DNA of 64,000 nucleotides from Indibacter alkaliphilus LW1 (GCF_000295935.2 NZ_ALWO02000006.1:1-64000), one strand, 5' to 3'; shown: positions 35,183-45,239, counted from the first letter of the stretch. Made by a program: numbers and translations. Notes: generated by a model from the letters alone, not told the origin.

Positions 35183-36907
35183 ATGCGAAAATTTGCTTTT
35201 ATTCTGATCATGATTACCTTTTATTCTTGTTCTCCAAATAAGAATACCAAAGTATCCATAACAGTTGAAGATGAATTAGGGAAAAAATTGAGTGATGGAA
35301 GGCTTTTACTTCTGCTTCACCACCAAGAAGGTACCGAACCCAGGTTTGCAGTTAGTGATGACGTGGGTTCTGCCCAAGTAGTGGGGATGGATTTCGAAAA
35401 TTATCAGGAAGGAAATGGGTTTGAATTTGACGTAGAGGCTTTTGGTTATCCAATAGAAAACTTAAAAGACATCCCCCCAGGAGAATATTGGGCGCAAGCT
35501 TATATAGTGAAATATGAAACTTACAAGAGATCAGATGGTCATACAGTCAAGATGCCCATGGATCAATGGGAAGGAAGGCAGTGGAACAGAACTCCAGGAA
35601 ACATTTTTAGCACACCTAAAAAAATCCAATGGAACGGAAGTGGAGCTATCAGTCTTCATATTGACCAAATCAACCCTCCTGTAGAAGAACCTGAGGATAC
35701 CGAGTTTATCAAACATATCAAATTCAAATCAGAGTTACTGTCAGAGTTTTGGGGAAGAGATATTTACCTTGGAGCACATATCCTATTGCCCCGTGATTTT
35801 GATAAGAGAACAGAGGAACATTATCCGCTAATGATTTTTCATGGTCACTTTACTCCTGATTTTGGTGGATTCAGAACTACTCCTCCTGATGAAAATCTGG
35901 AAGAAGAATACAGCCCGCGTTTTGATATATATGGCTACAATAAAATCCAGCAACAAGAAGCCTATGATTTTTATCAAAAATGGGTTTCTCCTGATTTCCC
36001 GAAGTTTATTGCGGTTGAAATCCAACATGCCAATCCATTTTATGATGACAGCTATGCAGTAAATTCCGAAAATATCGGCCCGTATGGTGATGCCATTACC
36101 TATGAATTAATCCCTCATATCGAAAAAGAGTTTAGGGGAATTGGAGAGGGTTGGGCAAGGTTTACCTACGGAGGCTCCACTGGTGGTTGGGAAGCATTGG
36201 CTGTACAAGTCAAATATCCAGAAGAGTACAATGGCTGCTTTGCTGCATGCCCTGACCCCATAGATTTCAGGGCATATACTACAGTCAATATCTATGAAGA
36301 TGAAAACGCCTACTTTTTAAAAGGTCCTTTCAGAACCACCGAGAGGGTTGGTAAAAGAAATTATTTAGGGCACGTATCAGCCATGCTCAAAGATATGAAT
36401 TACAAAGAATTGGCACTTGGGGGAAATAAAAGCCTATCAGGTGATCAATGGGATATTTGGCAGGCTGTTTACTCGCCAATTGGTGCTGATGGCTATCCTA
36501 AACCAATATGGGATAAGTACAGTGGTGAAATTGATAAAGATGTTGCTGATCATTGGAAAGAAAATTATGACTTAAGGTATATCATGGAAAGAGACTGGTC
36601 CGACATTGGAAGCAAATTGGAAGGCAAAATCCACATCTATTGCGGAGACATGGACAATTATTACCTCAATAATGCCGTTTACCTGACTGAAGAATTTCTT
36701 GAAAATACTGATTCTCCGTACTATGGAGGAGAGGTTCTTTATGGAGATCGTGCCGAACACTGTTGGAATGGAGACCCTGATTTACCTAACTACATCACAA
36801 GGTTGAGATACCACACCATGTATTTGGATAGGATTGCTGAAAGACTAAAAAAGACAGCTCCTGCAGATTTCAACCATTCAAACTGGGTATTGATAAAGAA
36901 AAATTAA
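35183..36907 (+). CDS. Secreted esterase-like lipoprotein
   Basis: This 574-aa protein has a signal peptide with lipobox cysteine (YSCS). An N-terminal beta domain (about 25-165) precedes an alpha/beta-hydrolase fold of the putative-esterase type. The nucleophile elbow reads YGGSTGGWEAL, and a late His in DRAEHCWNG may complete the triad. The substrate is unknown. It is a single gene with its own start 180 bp from the divergent dipeptidase. Confidence 0.78.
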   Translation: MRKFAFILIMITFYSCSPNKNTKVSITVEDELGKKLSDGRLLLLLHHQEGTEPRFAVSDDVGSAQVVGMDFENYQEGNGFEFDVEAFGYPIENLKDIPPGEYWAQAYIVKYETYKRSDGHTVKMPMDQWEGRQWNRTPGNIFSTPKKIQWNGSGAISLHIDQINPPVEEPEDTEFIKHIKFKSELLSEFWGRDIYLGAHILLPRDFDKRTEEHYPLMIFHGHFTPDFGGFRTTPPDENLEEEYSPRFDIYGYNKIQQQEAYDFYQKWVSPDFPKFIAVEIQHANPFYDDSYAVNSENIGPYGDAITYELIPHIEKEFRGIGEGWARFTYGGSTGGWEALAVQVKYPEEYNGCFAACPDPIDFRAYTTVNIYEDENAYFLKGPFRTTERVGKRNYLGHVSAMLKDMNYKELALGGNKSLSGDQWDIWQAVYSPIGADGYPKPIWDKYSGEIDKDVADHWKENYDLRYIMERDWSDIGSKLEGKIHIYCGDMDNYYLNNAVYLTEEFLENTDSPYYGGEVLYGDRAEHCWNGDPDLPNYITRLRYHTMYLDRIAERLKKTAPADFNHSNWVLIKKN

Positions 36908-37038
36908 GATGGAAACCGTTTGCACAAATCAAGTTTCCCTGAACTATATCTGATAAATAGTCCTTACCTTTATACCAGAATTAACTGTGATCTAGCCAAC
37001 AACAATCACCAGACTGGCAAACAGAAAACCTAAATATC

Positions 37039-38040
37039 ATGAGTAAATCAGAAAATATTAATTACGAATTGGAAAAAAACATGGAAGTCATCAGCCAGCT
37101 TGATGGCTTTGTGACCCATGCTGTTGAAAATATACTCGTAGATCCTGATGAATGCTGGCAACCTACTGATTTTCTTCCCGACATGTCTAAGTCTGATGCT
37201 TTTGATGAAATCAAAAAGCTCCAAGAAAGATCTTCTGGGATTCCGGATACTGTCATCACCTCTTTGGTAGGGAATATGATTACAGAGGAAGCACTACCCA
37301 GCTACCAGACTTACTTCAACCTACTTGAGGGCATCAATGTAGAAGGAAATCTATTGAGTAACTCAGGATGGGTAAAATGGTCTAAAGCTTGGACAGCAGA
37401 AGAAAACAGACATGGAGACCTTCTGAACAAGTACCTTTATCTTTCAGGTAGATGTGATATGAAAAAAGTCGAACAGACCATTCACAGGTTGATTTACAAT
37501 GGCTTTGACCCACGCTCAGAAAAAGATCCCTATCAGGCTATTATATACACATCATTCCAAGAAAGAGCAACTAAAATCTCCCATGTAAATACAGGAAAAC
37601 TAGCGGATAAAGCTGGTGATGATGTGTTGTCAAGAATTTGCAAAACAATTGCCGGAGATGAAGCAAGACATGAAAAAGCATACAAAAGCTTTATGTCTCA
37701 AATCTTCGAAATAGACCCAAATGGTGCTGTTTTGGCTTTTGAAAAAATGATGAAGAAACAGATTGTGATGCCTGCAGTACTGATGGGCAAAGGAAGTAGT
37801 AACCCTTCTTTGTTCGACCAATTCTCTGCCATTACTCAAAAAATAGGTATCTACACAGGTTGGGATTATGCAAGAATTATAGATCACCTCGTCAAACTTT
37901 GGGATATTGAAAATCTTTCAGGTTTGGATGGCATAGCTGCAAAAGCACAAGATTACCTATCCAATCTTTCTGACAGATATATGCGACTAGCTGATCGAAT
38001 GAAGGCTCCTGATGAGATTTCACTCGCTTGGTTAAAATAA
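37039..38040 (+). CDS. Acyl-ACP desaturase (ferritin-like)
   Basis: This 333-aa protein is a soluble di-iron acyl-carrier-protein desaturase that puts a double bond into a fatty acyl chain. Both EExxH-type motifs are seen: EENRHG near residue 121 and DEARHE near 212, with TEEALPSYQ earlier providing another ligand Glu. The length is typical. It would adjust membrane fluidity. It is monocistronic and ends at a strong terminator. Confidence 0.93.
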   Translation: MSKSENINYELEKNMEVISQLDGFVTHAVENILVDPDECWQPTDFLPDMSKSDAFDEIKKLQERSSGIPDTVITSLVGNMITEEALPSYQTYFNLLEGINVEGNLLSNSGWVKWSKAWTAEENRHGDLLNKYLYLSGRCDMKKVEQTIHRLIYNGFDPRSEKDPYQAIIYTSFQERATKISHVNTGKLADKAGDDVLSRICKTIAGDEARHEKAYKSFMSQIFEIDPNGAVLAFEKMMKKQIVMPAVLMGKGSSNPSLFDQFSAITQKIGIYTGWDYARIIDHLVKLWDIENLSGLDGIAAKAQDYLSNLSDRYMRLADRMKAPDEISLAWLK

Positions 38041-38046
38041 CACTTA

Positions 38047-38075
38047 AAGCCTGATCAAAACGATCAGGCTTTTTT
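38047..38075 (+). terminator. Terminator of the desaturase gene
   Basis: A perfect 8-bp stem (GCCTGATC at 38049-38056 with GATCAGGC at 38062-38069) and a 5-nt loop is followed by six T. Confidence 0.9.
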
Positions 38076-38186
38076 ATTACCCTTTTCCGAAATCCATAAC
38101 ATGTTCATTTATCAAATTCGAAAAGAATTGATCCGAAAGGGAACAATCACTGGTGATTTTTGATTGTATGTATATACATCGAAATT

Positions 38187-39038
38187 ATGAAAACAATAAA
38201 AACAATACACCAGGCTTCTTATCACCCCATTGCGGATTTGATCACATACAATCCTCTGCCATCTCCCAAATTAAGGCAAATTGACCCATTTATTTTTTTA
38301 AACCATCACGGGCATCAGACGTATCCCAAAGACAACAATGGGCTTCCGTTTGGACCGCATCCTCACAGGGGAATGGAGACGGTTACTTTTATTCTTGAGG
38401 GTGACATCATGCACAAGGATTCCGGAGGTCATGAATCAGTGATCAATGCAGGTGGCATACAGTGGATGACTGCAGGAAGTGGCTTGATACATGCCGAAGT
38501 TTCATCTGAAAAATTTAAAAAAGAAGGTGGTGATCTTGAGATTTTGCAGCTTTGGCTCAACTTGCCTGCTAAGCTTAAGATGACCAAGCCGAGATACATC
38601 GGACTTCAAAAAGAGGAAATCACTTCTTTTGAATTGGATGAAGGAAAAATACATGTCCAATTGATTGCAGGAAAATGGGAAGGAAAAGAGGGCTCTTTTG
38701 AAACACTTTGGCCGATTTTTATGAGTACGCTTCATCTTCAAAAAGGTGCAAAATTGCAAAAGAATATTCCTGTAGATGAAAATGTGTTTTTTTATATTGT
38801 CAAAGGATCCGTAAAAATCCAGGGCGAAAATATTCCTTTTAGAAACCTTGTTGAATTTAACAATGACGGTGAGAAACTTCATGTTGAGGCCTCAGAAGAT
38901 GCTGTAATCATCTTAGGCCATGCAAAGCCATTTAATGAACCCATGGTAGCCCAAGGTCCTTTTGTCATGAACACCCAGCAGGAAATTATGCAGGCTTATC
39001 AAGATTATCAGGATGGCAAATTCGGGTCTTGGAACTGA
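38187..39038 (+). CDS. Pirin-family protein
   Basis: The protein has 283 aa from the ATG at 38187. It is a bicupin with the pirin metal-site signature FGPHPHRGMETVTF and a later VINAGGIQWMTAGSGLIHAE. Bacterial pirins are metal-binding proteins, some with quercetin dioxygenase activity; the substrate here is unknown. It ends convergently with the DUF2520 gene at a shared bidirectional terminator. Confidence 0.92.
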   Translation: MKTIKTIHQASYHPIADLITYNPLPSPKLRQIDPFIFLNHHGHQTYPKDNNGLPFGPHPHRGMETVTFILEGDIMHKDSGGHESVINAGGIQWMTAGSGLIHAEVSSEKFKKEGGDLEILQLWLNLPAKLKMTKPRYIGLQKEEITSFELDEGKIHVQLIAGKWEGKEGSFETLWPIFMSTLHLQKGAKLQKNIPVDENVFFYIVKGSVKIQGENIPFRNLVEFNNDGEKLHVEASEDAVIILGHAKPFNEPMVAQGPFVMNTQQEIMQAYQDYQDGKFGSWN

Positions 39039-39068
39039 TTCCTGTCCACTCTTGGATTACCAAAAAAA

Positions 39069-39094
39069 AGGCAGCTTCTTAAGGCTGCCTTTTT
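39069..39094. terminator. Bidirectional terminator
   Basis: An AGGCAGC/GCTGCCT stem with an 8-nt loop is flanked by an A-run and a T-run between convergent genes; it touches the last codon of the minus-strand gene. Confidence 0.8.
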
Positions 39095-39869
39095 AGTTGC
39101 AGTCAATAATATCTTGGGATATCAACCTGTAAATTTCTGCCATTTGCTCATTATAGTTTAAAAATTGATGATGTAAATCCAAAGTGTTCAGATCTTCTCG
39201 GACCGCTGGTCCTGTTTGGGCGTTTCTAGCACCGAGTTCAAGGCTTTTACTGATTGTCTCAATAATCAAAGGTTTCAAAATTTCAAATTCCAACCCTTGT
39301 CTGGCCATGATATCCTCTGACAATCTCAGCATGTGATTGGAAAAATTACTTGCAAATACCGCAGCTACATGGAGTGCTAGCCGGTCTTTACTTTTAATTG
39401 TATATTGTAAATGAGAAAGGGTCTTTGCAAGCTTTTTTAATTTTTGAAGGGTGGCCTGATCCTCACTTTCGAGCAAAAAAGGTACTTCTTCAAAAGCTAT
39501 ATTTCTATCTTTGGAAAATGTCTGGAGCGGATAAAATATTCCAGTATAACTGGCAGAACTGTATCCTAATACATCCAGATGAACTGAGCCGGAGGTATGA
39601 ACTAAAATACTCTCGTCAGGCAGAATAACTTCATCTGCAATATATCCAATAGCATCATCACTAACTGCCAGAATAAAAATTTCTGCTTTGGAGGCTGAAA
39701 AATCAAGATCCCTTTTGTCATCAGCTGTATACAGTCTGTTGGTGATAGATGCTACGGCCTTTGGACTCCTTCCGTATACCTCGGTAATGGTATGCCCGGC
39801 CTCTTCCAAAGCCGGTGCCAAATGCCAGGCTACATTGCCTGTTCCGATGATTGCAATTTTAAATTTCAT
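39093..39869 (-). CDS. Rossmann-like/DUF2520 dehydrogenase-type protein
   Basis: This 258-aa protein has an N-terminal NAD(P)-binding Rossmann fold (IIGTGNVAWHLAPALEEAGH) and a C-terminal DUF2520 helical domain (KDRLALHVAAVFASNFSNHM and later GPAVREDLNTL). The layout resembles pyrroline-5-carboxylate and F420-dependent reductases; the substrate is unknown. It lies 90 bp downstream of the ccm cluster on the same strand. Confidence 0.9.
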   Translation of the reverse strand: MKFKIAIIGTGNVAWHLAPALEEAGHTITEVYGRSPKAVASITNRLYTADDKRDLDFSASKAEIFILAVSDDAIGYIADEVILPDESILVHTSGSVHLDVLGYSSASYTGIFYPLQTFSKDRNIAFEEVPFLLESEDQATLQKLKKLAKTLSHLQYTIKSKDRLALHVAAVFASNFSNHMLRLSEDIMARQGLEFEILKPLIIETISKSLELGARNAQTGPAVREDLNTLDLHHQFLNYNEQMAEIYRLISQDIIDCN

Positions 39870-39959
39870 TCAGGAAATATAAGTGATTTAACAGCAATAG
39901 GAAAAAGAAAACCCATGCCAAAAATAGCACAGGTTTAATTAACTCTCCATAAAAAGGAA

Positions 39960-42488
39960 TTACTCCAATCCTTTATCTCTCATTTTACTGAATTCATCAT
40001 ACCTTCTGTAAATAGCTACACAAAATCCTATCAACATGATGATAGTACCTGCCCATAGCACGTTGATCTGCGGCTTTATAATTGCTTTCAAAACCACATA
40101 GTCTTTCTGATAACGATTTACTTTAAAGGAAAACTTATTGGATTCAGGAACAATATTCTCAACCTCCACTTTAATTCCAAGTTCATTGTCAATGGCAGGA
40201 ATTTTACCAAGTTGATTGCCCCTAATAATGAAAATTGGCTGCAGTCTTTTTTCAACTCCAAAATCCTGAATCACCAGGTTTGCCTTTACAGCCACATCAC
40301 CTTCCTTCAAAACCATCCCATCCAATTCTTCTACAACCTCACCTCCTTCAAATGTGGTCACAAAATCAGCAATAAAGAAAGTCTCCCCTGGAGAAACTTC
40401 GTAAAACTCATCGTCTCTCCACTCTGGATCATCAAAATCATTCAGGGCAGAGACAAATGTGTATAGGTCTTTATTTACAAATCTTCGTGAATCAGGTGAA
40501 GAAATCAAACCCATATTCACATTGTATTGAGACATGGGATTCAGGGTAAACTGAAACTCTTCATCTTTGAAATAATCAATTCTGAAGTAATCATTTTCCT
40601 CCAGCACAATTCCTACCTTATCCCCCTTCTGATGATATGTCCTGCCTCTCACAACAATATCATCCAAAGCTATGGCCTCATTGACATTCCCGGTTGGCTC
40701 CAGTAAGTTTACACTCACATATCCCGGTACACCTTCAAGCTTTTTTTGTCTGCCTTTATATACAGCTGTATAATCCTTTATTTGGGTAGGTTTATTGATC
40801 CACAGCAATACATGCTCTTTATTCAATTCATCCTCCCAGCTGTTGGAATAGGTCAAACCTGACATATTATAAGAGATGATTTCGGAATAGCCTGAGGAAA
40901 ACATCACACCGATCAGAATCATCCCGAGTCCAATATGAGCCAAAGAGCCTCCTGCAAGTTTGAATGTGGATTTTTTCAAAAGTTTGAATAAAATCGTCGC
41001 ATTAGCTACTATTGTAAATGTCCCCGCAAGAACAACAACAATATAACTCAGATCATATACTTTGCCCAATACAATAATTCCTGCTGAAATAATCACAGAA
41101 ACCACATAAGGCATAGCCAAAGCTTCACGGAGCTTTTTACCATCCATTTTATTCCACCAAAAAAACTGGCCAACTGCAGTCAAAAGGGCCAAAGCAACAG
41201 CAAACCACAATTGGAATTTAGTGTAGAAACCAACCTGATCTGCCGGCGGAGCCATGTTGGAGATACCTCCAAAACTTTCTACTAAAGCATTCCATACAGG
41301 TATAGAGGTAGGTAAAATAACCTGAAAAGCCATTAAGGCCAAAGTCGTGGCTCCTATGAAGATCCAGAATTCCCTGGAGTAAACCGAAGCCTCTTTTTCT
41401 GAAGTAGGAATATTCTTCCAATTCTTAGCCGCCAAAAATATGGCAACGAAAAGGAAAAATAACATATAAATTAACAGCTGGCCTGAAAGACCCAAATCAG
41501 TAAAGGAGTGTACAGATGAGTCCCCCAATACACCGCTTCTCACCAAGAATGTGGCATAAAGAACAAGAATGAAAGAGGCTATCACAAGCACTATGGAAGA
41601 CTTAAGCGCAGTACTGCTTTTCTTAAAAGTAATCATCGTGTGAATAGCAGCCACTAGAATCAACCAAGGCACATACACGGCATTTTCTACAGGGTCCCAG
41701 TTCCAATATCCACCAAAATTAAGTGTCACATAAGCCCAGTATGCACCCATGATTATCCCCATTCCCAAAATCATCGCAGAAAACTGAGCCCAGGGAAGTG
41801 CAGGTCTTACCCATTCTGAATATTTTTTGGTCCAAAGTCCCCCCATTAAGAAAGCGAAAGGCACCAAAGTGGACGCATAACCCAAAAACAAAGTAGGTGG
41901 ATGGATGACCATCCAAATATTCTGAAGAAGAGGATTCAGGCCCGTGCCATCCTCCGGAACAAATTCAGGGTTGATAGAAAATACAGGAGCAGATACCGCA
42001 TCTCTCAGAAGAATAAAAGGTGAACTTCCAATTTTCAAATCACCGATTACTACTCCCAAGATCATGGAAACCAAAAATGCCTGCACCAATGCAAATACCA
42101 GCATTACCGGACCTTCCCAAAACTTGTTGGTATGGATTAGGATCAATCCCAACACGACATTCCACACAATCCAAAGAATAAAGGCCCCTTCTTGACCTTC
42201 CCAAAAACTGGATATCATGTAATGCACTGGCAATGCTTTGCTGGAGTGAGAGTAGGCATAAAAATACTCAAAACGGTGGCTATATATGATTTCAAAAAGC
42301 GATATGGCAATTGAAATACTAGCTACAGAATGAATGTAGAAAGAAATTCTACTGAAACGTCTCCAATTTGGTTTTTCTAACTCGGAAACTGTAGTGTATT
42401 GATAATATGCGAAAGCGGAAACCAAGGCACTTACAAAGGCCAAGATGACCGAAAAGTGTCCCAGATTACCTACAAAGGTATTGATCAT
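39960..42488 (-). CDS. ccmF: Cytochrome c maturation heme lyase CcmF/CcsA-type
   Basis: This 842-aa protein has about 15 membrane helices and carries the tryptophan-rich heme-handling motif GGYWNWDPVENAVYVPW with conserved His residues. It takes heme from CcmE and attaches it to apocytochrome c in the periplasm. It is longer than E. coli CcmF because of a large periplasmic region near the C-terminus. It is the last gene of the ccmB-C-D-E-F block, 25 bp after ccmE. Confidence 0.93.
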   Translation of the reverse strand: MINTFVGNLGHFSVILAFVSALVSAFAYYQYTTVSELEKPNWRRFSRISFYIHSVASISIAISLFEIIYSHRFEYFYAYSHSSKALPVHYMISSFWEGQEGAFILWIVWNVVLGLILIHTNKFWEGPVMLVFALVQAFLVSMILGVVIGDLKIGSSPFILLRDAVSAPVFSINPEFVPEDGTGLNPLLQNIWMVIHPPTLFLGYASTLVPFAFLMGGLWTKKYSEWVRPALPWAQFSAMILGMGIIMGAYWAYVTLNFGGYWNWDPVENAVYVPWLILVAAIHTMITFKKSSTALKSSIVLVIASFILVLYATFLVRSGVLGDSSVHSFTDLGLSGQLLIYMLFFLFVAIFLAAKNWKNIPTSEKEASVYSREFWIFIGATTLALMAFQVILPTSIPVWNALVESFGGISNMAPPADQVGFYTKFQLWFAVALALLTAVGQFFWWNKMDGKKLREALAMPYVVSVIISAGIIVLGKVYDLSYIVVVLAGTFTIVANATILFKLLKKSTFKLAGGSLAHIGLGMILIGVMFSSGYSEIISYNMSGLTYSNSWEDELNKEHVLLWINKPTQIKDYTAVYKGRQKKLEGVPGYVSVNLLEPTGNVNEAIALDDIVVRGRTYHQKGDKVGIVLEENDYFRIDYFKDEEFQFTLNPMSQYNVNMGLISSPDSRRFVNKDLYTFVSALNDFDDPEWRDDEFYEVSPGETFFIADFVTTFEGGEVVEELDGMVLKEGDVAVKANLVIQDFGVEKRLQPIFIIRGNQLGKIPAIDNELGIKVEVENIVPESNKFSFKVNRYQKDYVVLKAIIKPQINVLWAGTIIMLIGFCVAIYRRYDEFSKMRDKGLE

Positions 42489-42513
42489 GAATTCTTAAAA
42501 TCAATGGAGTGGA

Positions 42514-42930
42514 TTAAATGCCAGCATTGCTGACTTCTGTTTCTTGGTATTTGGAAGGACATTTCATAAGGATTTTGTCTGCCACAAACAACTCATCAGT
42601 TTTATAAGCACCAATGACTACCACTTGTTCTGCTCTTGCGAAGTCAGCTGGGACGGGTTCATTGTAAAATACCTTTTGTTCAGTACCATCACTATCCACC
42701 ATTACAAAGTAAAAAGAAGTTTTATCGGGATTGACCTCAATTCCTTCTACTATACCCGTCATACTTTTCTTCAATTCTCCGACCACATGAATTGGTTTCT
42801 CCTCCCCTCTCAATTTCATCGCCTTGGCTGTCTGAAAACTCTCGTATGTACTGGCATCACCTATTGAAGTGATGATGATCACAATCGCTACAGCTATGAT
42901 GCCCAATCCTATTAGATGCCCTTTTTTCAT
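42514..42930 (-). CDS. ccmE: Heme chaperone CcmE, cysteine-type
   Basis: This 138-aa protein has one N-terminal membrane helix and an OB-fold periplasmic domain. CcmE carries heme from CcmC to CcmF through one covalent bond. The heme-binding place reads KCPSKYQ, so C124 and Y128 form a CxxxY in place of the HxxxY of E. coli. This cysteine variant is known from some anaerobes and other groups. It sits between ccmD and ccmF. Confidence 0.9.
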   Translation of the reverse strand: MKKGHLIGLGIIAVAIVIIITSIGDASTYESFQTAKAMKLRGEEKPIHVVGELKKSMTGIVEGIEVNPDKTSFYFVMVDSDGTEQKVFYNEPVPADFARAEQVVVIGAYKTDELFVADKILMKCPSKYQETEVSNAGI

Positions 42931-42987
42931 TTCTCTGTTATTTTATATCCCTTACGGGAAAATGGAATTATCGTTAGATGACTTTTA

Positions 42988-43236
42988 TCATTGATTTTCC
43001 TTAATCAGTTTTTCAAGCTTTGAAACCTTTCGGTCTGTGTTAACCACATAGCCAGTGATGCCTGCAAATATGATAACAATGACTCCTACCAAAACGTAAA
43101 TCTTACCTTCTGAACGCATAACATCTGCCATTTCTACATGGGAGTTGGTGTAATCTTCTTCGGTAATTTCTATTTTTTCCTGCGCTGTAGCCTGAATACT
43201 AATGGCCATCAGCAAGATGAAAATCCATTTTTTCAT
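42988..43236 (-). CDS. ccmD: Small CcmD-like membrane protein
   Basis: This 82-aa protein has a signal-like N-terminus, then one membrane helix (about 46-66) and a charged C-terminal tail (DRKVSKLEKLIKE). By size and position between ccmC and ccmE it is a CcmD-type protein, which helps release holo-CcmE. It is longer than the usual CcmD because of the N-terminal signal sequence. Confidence 0.75.
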   Translation of the reverse strand: MKKWIFILLMAISIQATAQEKIEITEEDYTNSHVEMADVMRSEGKIYVLVGVIVIIFAGITGYVVNTDRKVSKLEKLIKENQ

Positions 43237-43254
43237 TTGATTTTTTGATTTAGG

Positions 43255-43935
43255 TTATGAAACCTGGTTGATCATTTTATCCTCCACAATTCTCTCTACC
43301 CTCTTCAATCTCACTCTTACCGTCGCAAGCCAAGTCCCAATAAGGGTCCATCCGATAATGGCCGGGTAAAATACCATCCTCAATTTGCTATCCAAATCGT
43401 AAGCATTGAACCCAGGGTTTCCTCCATTGCCAGGATGGAGACTATCAGTCAATCTCGGCAACACAAAGATTAATGGAATGAAAGCTGCGAAAGCGAATAT
43501 ATTGTAAACTGCTCCTATCCTAGCTCTCTGGTGTACATCTGTAAGGGAATTTCTCAAGATCAGATAGGCAAAATACATCAACAAGCCTATCGCTGAGGCA
43601 TTCTGCTTTGGATCACCACTCCAATAATCCCCCCAAGTAAACTTGGCCCAAAGCATTCCTGTCACTATTCCCAAGACACCAAATAATATAGCAGCATTGG
43701 TGAATTCTATTGCCATGTCATCATGCTTAAGCTCATTGCTTCTCAGGTATTTGATACTGTTAACTACAGCCACCACCAGCATAATAATCATTCCGAACCA
43801 CATCGTGACGTGGAAGTGTAATGCCCTTATCGTCTCATTGAGAATGGGGAGTCTTGGTACGTCTAAGAGGAGTCCGGCAATAAGTGTGTACAGCAGCAAC
43901 CCTATTGTCAGAATTTTCCACCAGCTTGTTCTCAT
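43255..43935 (-). CDS. ccmC: Heme exporter/handling protein CcmC
   Basis: This 226-aa protein has six membrane helices and the tryptophan-rich motif TWGDYWSGDPKQNAS; conserved His residues sit in HFHVTMW and in the SLHPGNGG loop. It loads heme onto CcmE at the outer face of the inner membrane. It is followed by ccmD after 18 bp and has its own -7 box upstream. Confidence 0.93.
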   Translation of the reverse strand: MRTSWWKILTIGLLLYTLIAGLLLDVPRLPILNETIRALHFHVTMWFGMIIMLVVAVVNSIKYLRSNELKHDDMAIEFTNAAILFGVLGIVTGMLWAKFTWGDYWSGDPKQNASAIGLLMYFAYLILRNSLTDVHQRARIGAVYNIFAFAAFIPLIFVLPRLTDSLHPGNGGNPGFNAYDLDSKLRMVFYPAIIGWTLIGTWLATVRVRLKRVERIVEDKMINQVS

Positions 43936-43960
43936 TATTGTGATTTTGCTAATTCAAGCG

Positions 43961-43968
43961 CAAAAATA
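43961..43968 (-). promoter_or_regulatory. -7 box upstream of ccmC
   Basis: The minus strand reads TATTTTTG, an exact TAnnTTTG, 26 bp before the ccmC start. Confidence 0.5.
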
Positions 43969-44067
43969 AGGCATAAGTTCCTGATTCCTGTGCTTTTTGT
44001 GAAGTAAGTTAACCAACCATCCTTTCTGCACAGGGAGGAGCATAAAAAGTTAAATCAAAGTAAGTCA

Positions 44068-44733
44068 TCAACTTCTCCACAGATATGGAAAAAGAATGTA
44101 AGCTGTTACGGCCACTATTATGTTGATAGCAAAAAGAGTCAAGACTTTATCCACACTCACAGTCCAATCCAAACCATCAAGTGCATTTTTGGAAACGCGG
44201 ATGGCCATAAGCAGTATAGGAATAATGACAGGAAAACTTAAGATCGCCATCAGCGTGGCATTGTTACTCGCTTTGGAGGCAATGCCGCTGACCATGGTCA
44301 GGCAGGCAGAAAATCCTAAGGCGCCCAGCAGCAAATTCAAAACAAACAATCCTTGATCTTGTACGGGGTTTCCTAAAATTATACTGAAAACCAAGTACCC
44401 CAACAGCGCCAACACCAATGTCAAAAATGAATTATAAATGATTTTGGAAACAATGATTGCTTCAGGTGAAGCAATCATATAATAGTAAAGCTGTCTTCCC
44501 TGATGTTCCTGAACGAAGCTTTTTGCTACTGCATTGACTGCCGAAAAGAGAATAATGATCCAATACAAAGCATTCCAAGTGGTTACAGCAATATTACCTT
44601 GTTTGGCCCCTACACTGAGATAAGTTATAAAAACAGCAGAAACGACATACAGTAAAATTCCATTGAGCGCATATTTTTGTCTCCACTCCAGAGTGAGTTC
44701 TTTCAGAATTAGGGTATGGACTTGTTTGAACAT
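44068..44733 (-). CDS. ccmB: Heme exporter protein CcmB
   Basis: This 221-aa protein with six membrane helices is the membrane part of the CcmAB ABC transporter, which releases holo-CcmE. The typical KELTLEWRQKYALNGILLY start and LNLLLGALGF/CLTMVSGIAS segments are present. The ATPase partner CcmA is not in the window. It lies upstream of ccmC, 130 bp apart, and the cluster order is B-C-D-E-F. Confidence 0.92.
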   Translation of the reverse strand: MFKQVHTLILKELTLEWRQKYALNGILLYVVSAVFITYLSVGAKQGNIAVTTWNALYWIIILFSAVNAVAKSFVQEHQGRQLYYYMIASPEAIIVSKIIYNSFLTLVLALLGYLVFSIILGNPVQDQGLFVLNLLLGALGFSACLTMVSGIASKASNNATLMAILSFPVIIPILLMAIRVSKNALDGLDWTVSVDKVLTLFAINIIVAVTAYILFPYLWRS

Positions 44734-44749
44734 AGATCTACTTGAGGGA

Positions 44750-44757
44750 CAAAGTTA
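44750..44757 (-). promoter_or_regulatory. -7 box of ccmB
   Basis: The minus strand reads TAACTTTG, an exact TAnnTTTG, 17 bp before the ccmB start. Confidence 0.55.
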
Positions 44758-44790
44758 AGGTTTGAAAAATGGAAATGAGTAGAAATAAGG

Positions 44791-45070
44791 TGGAAATACA
44801 GTAGAAATATAATGGAAATAAATGTCCAGTTCTATGGGGGGTGATTTAGAGGTTAATGATTTTTGTGGATACTGATGGATATTCGTGGATATAGATTACT
44901 TCAGTTTGGCAGAAATTCCTTTGGTGGTGATATTATTGAAATATGGTAGAAATACAGTAGAAATATAATGGAAATAAAAGTCCAGTTCTCTGCGTGGTGG
45001 ATTAGAGGTTAGGGATATTTGGATACTGATGGATATTCTCGGATATTGATTACTGTAGTTTTTGCAGAAG
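44791..45070. repeat. Tandem duplication, period about 156 bp
   Basis: The stretch from 44791 (GGAAATACAGTAGAAATATA) recurs from 44947, and both copies continue through CCAGTTCT and GGATACTGATGGATATTC. The two units differ by several bases and small gaps. It fills the gap between the divergent ccmB and DUF2200 genes; no ORF is convincing here. 45121-45190 adds fragments of the dispersed repeat seen at 45865-45912. Confidence 0.7.
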
Positions 45071-45239
45071 ACTTGGGAGAGAAGGGTTTCGGTGTATTTT
45101 TGGAATATGATGGAAATCAGAGTAATGAGGAGATCTCGAGAGCTTTAGCGATTCGGGATATACAGTAGAAGTATTTCGGCGAAGCCGTATTTCACCGCAG
45201 GTATGTTTCGATCATATTTCCAATTTTTAAGAGTTATTT

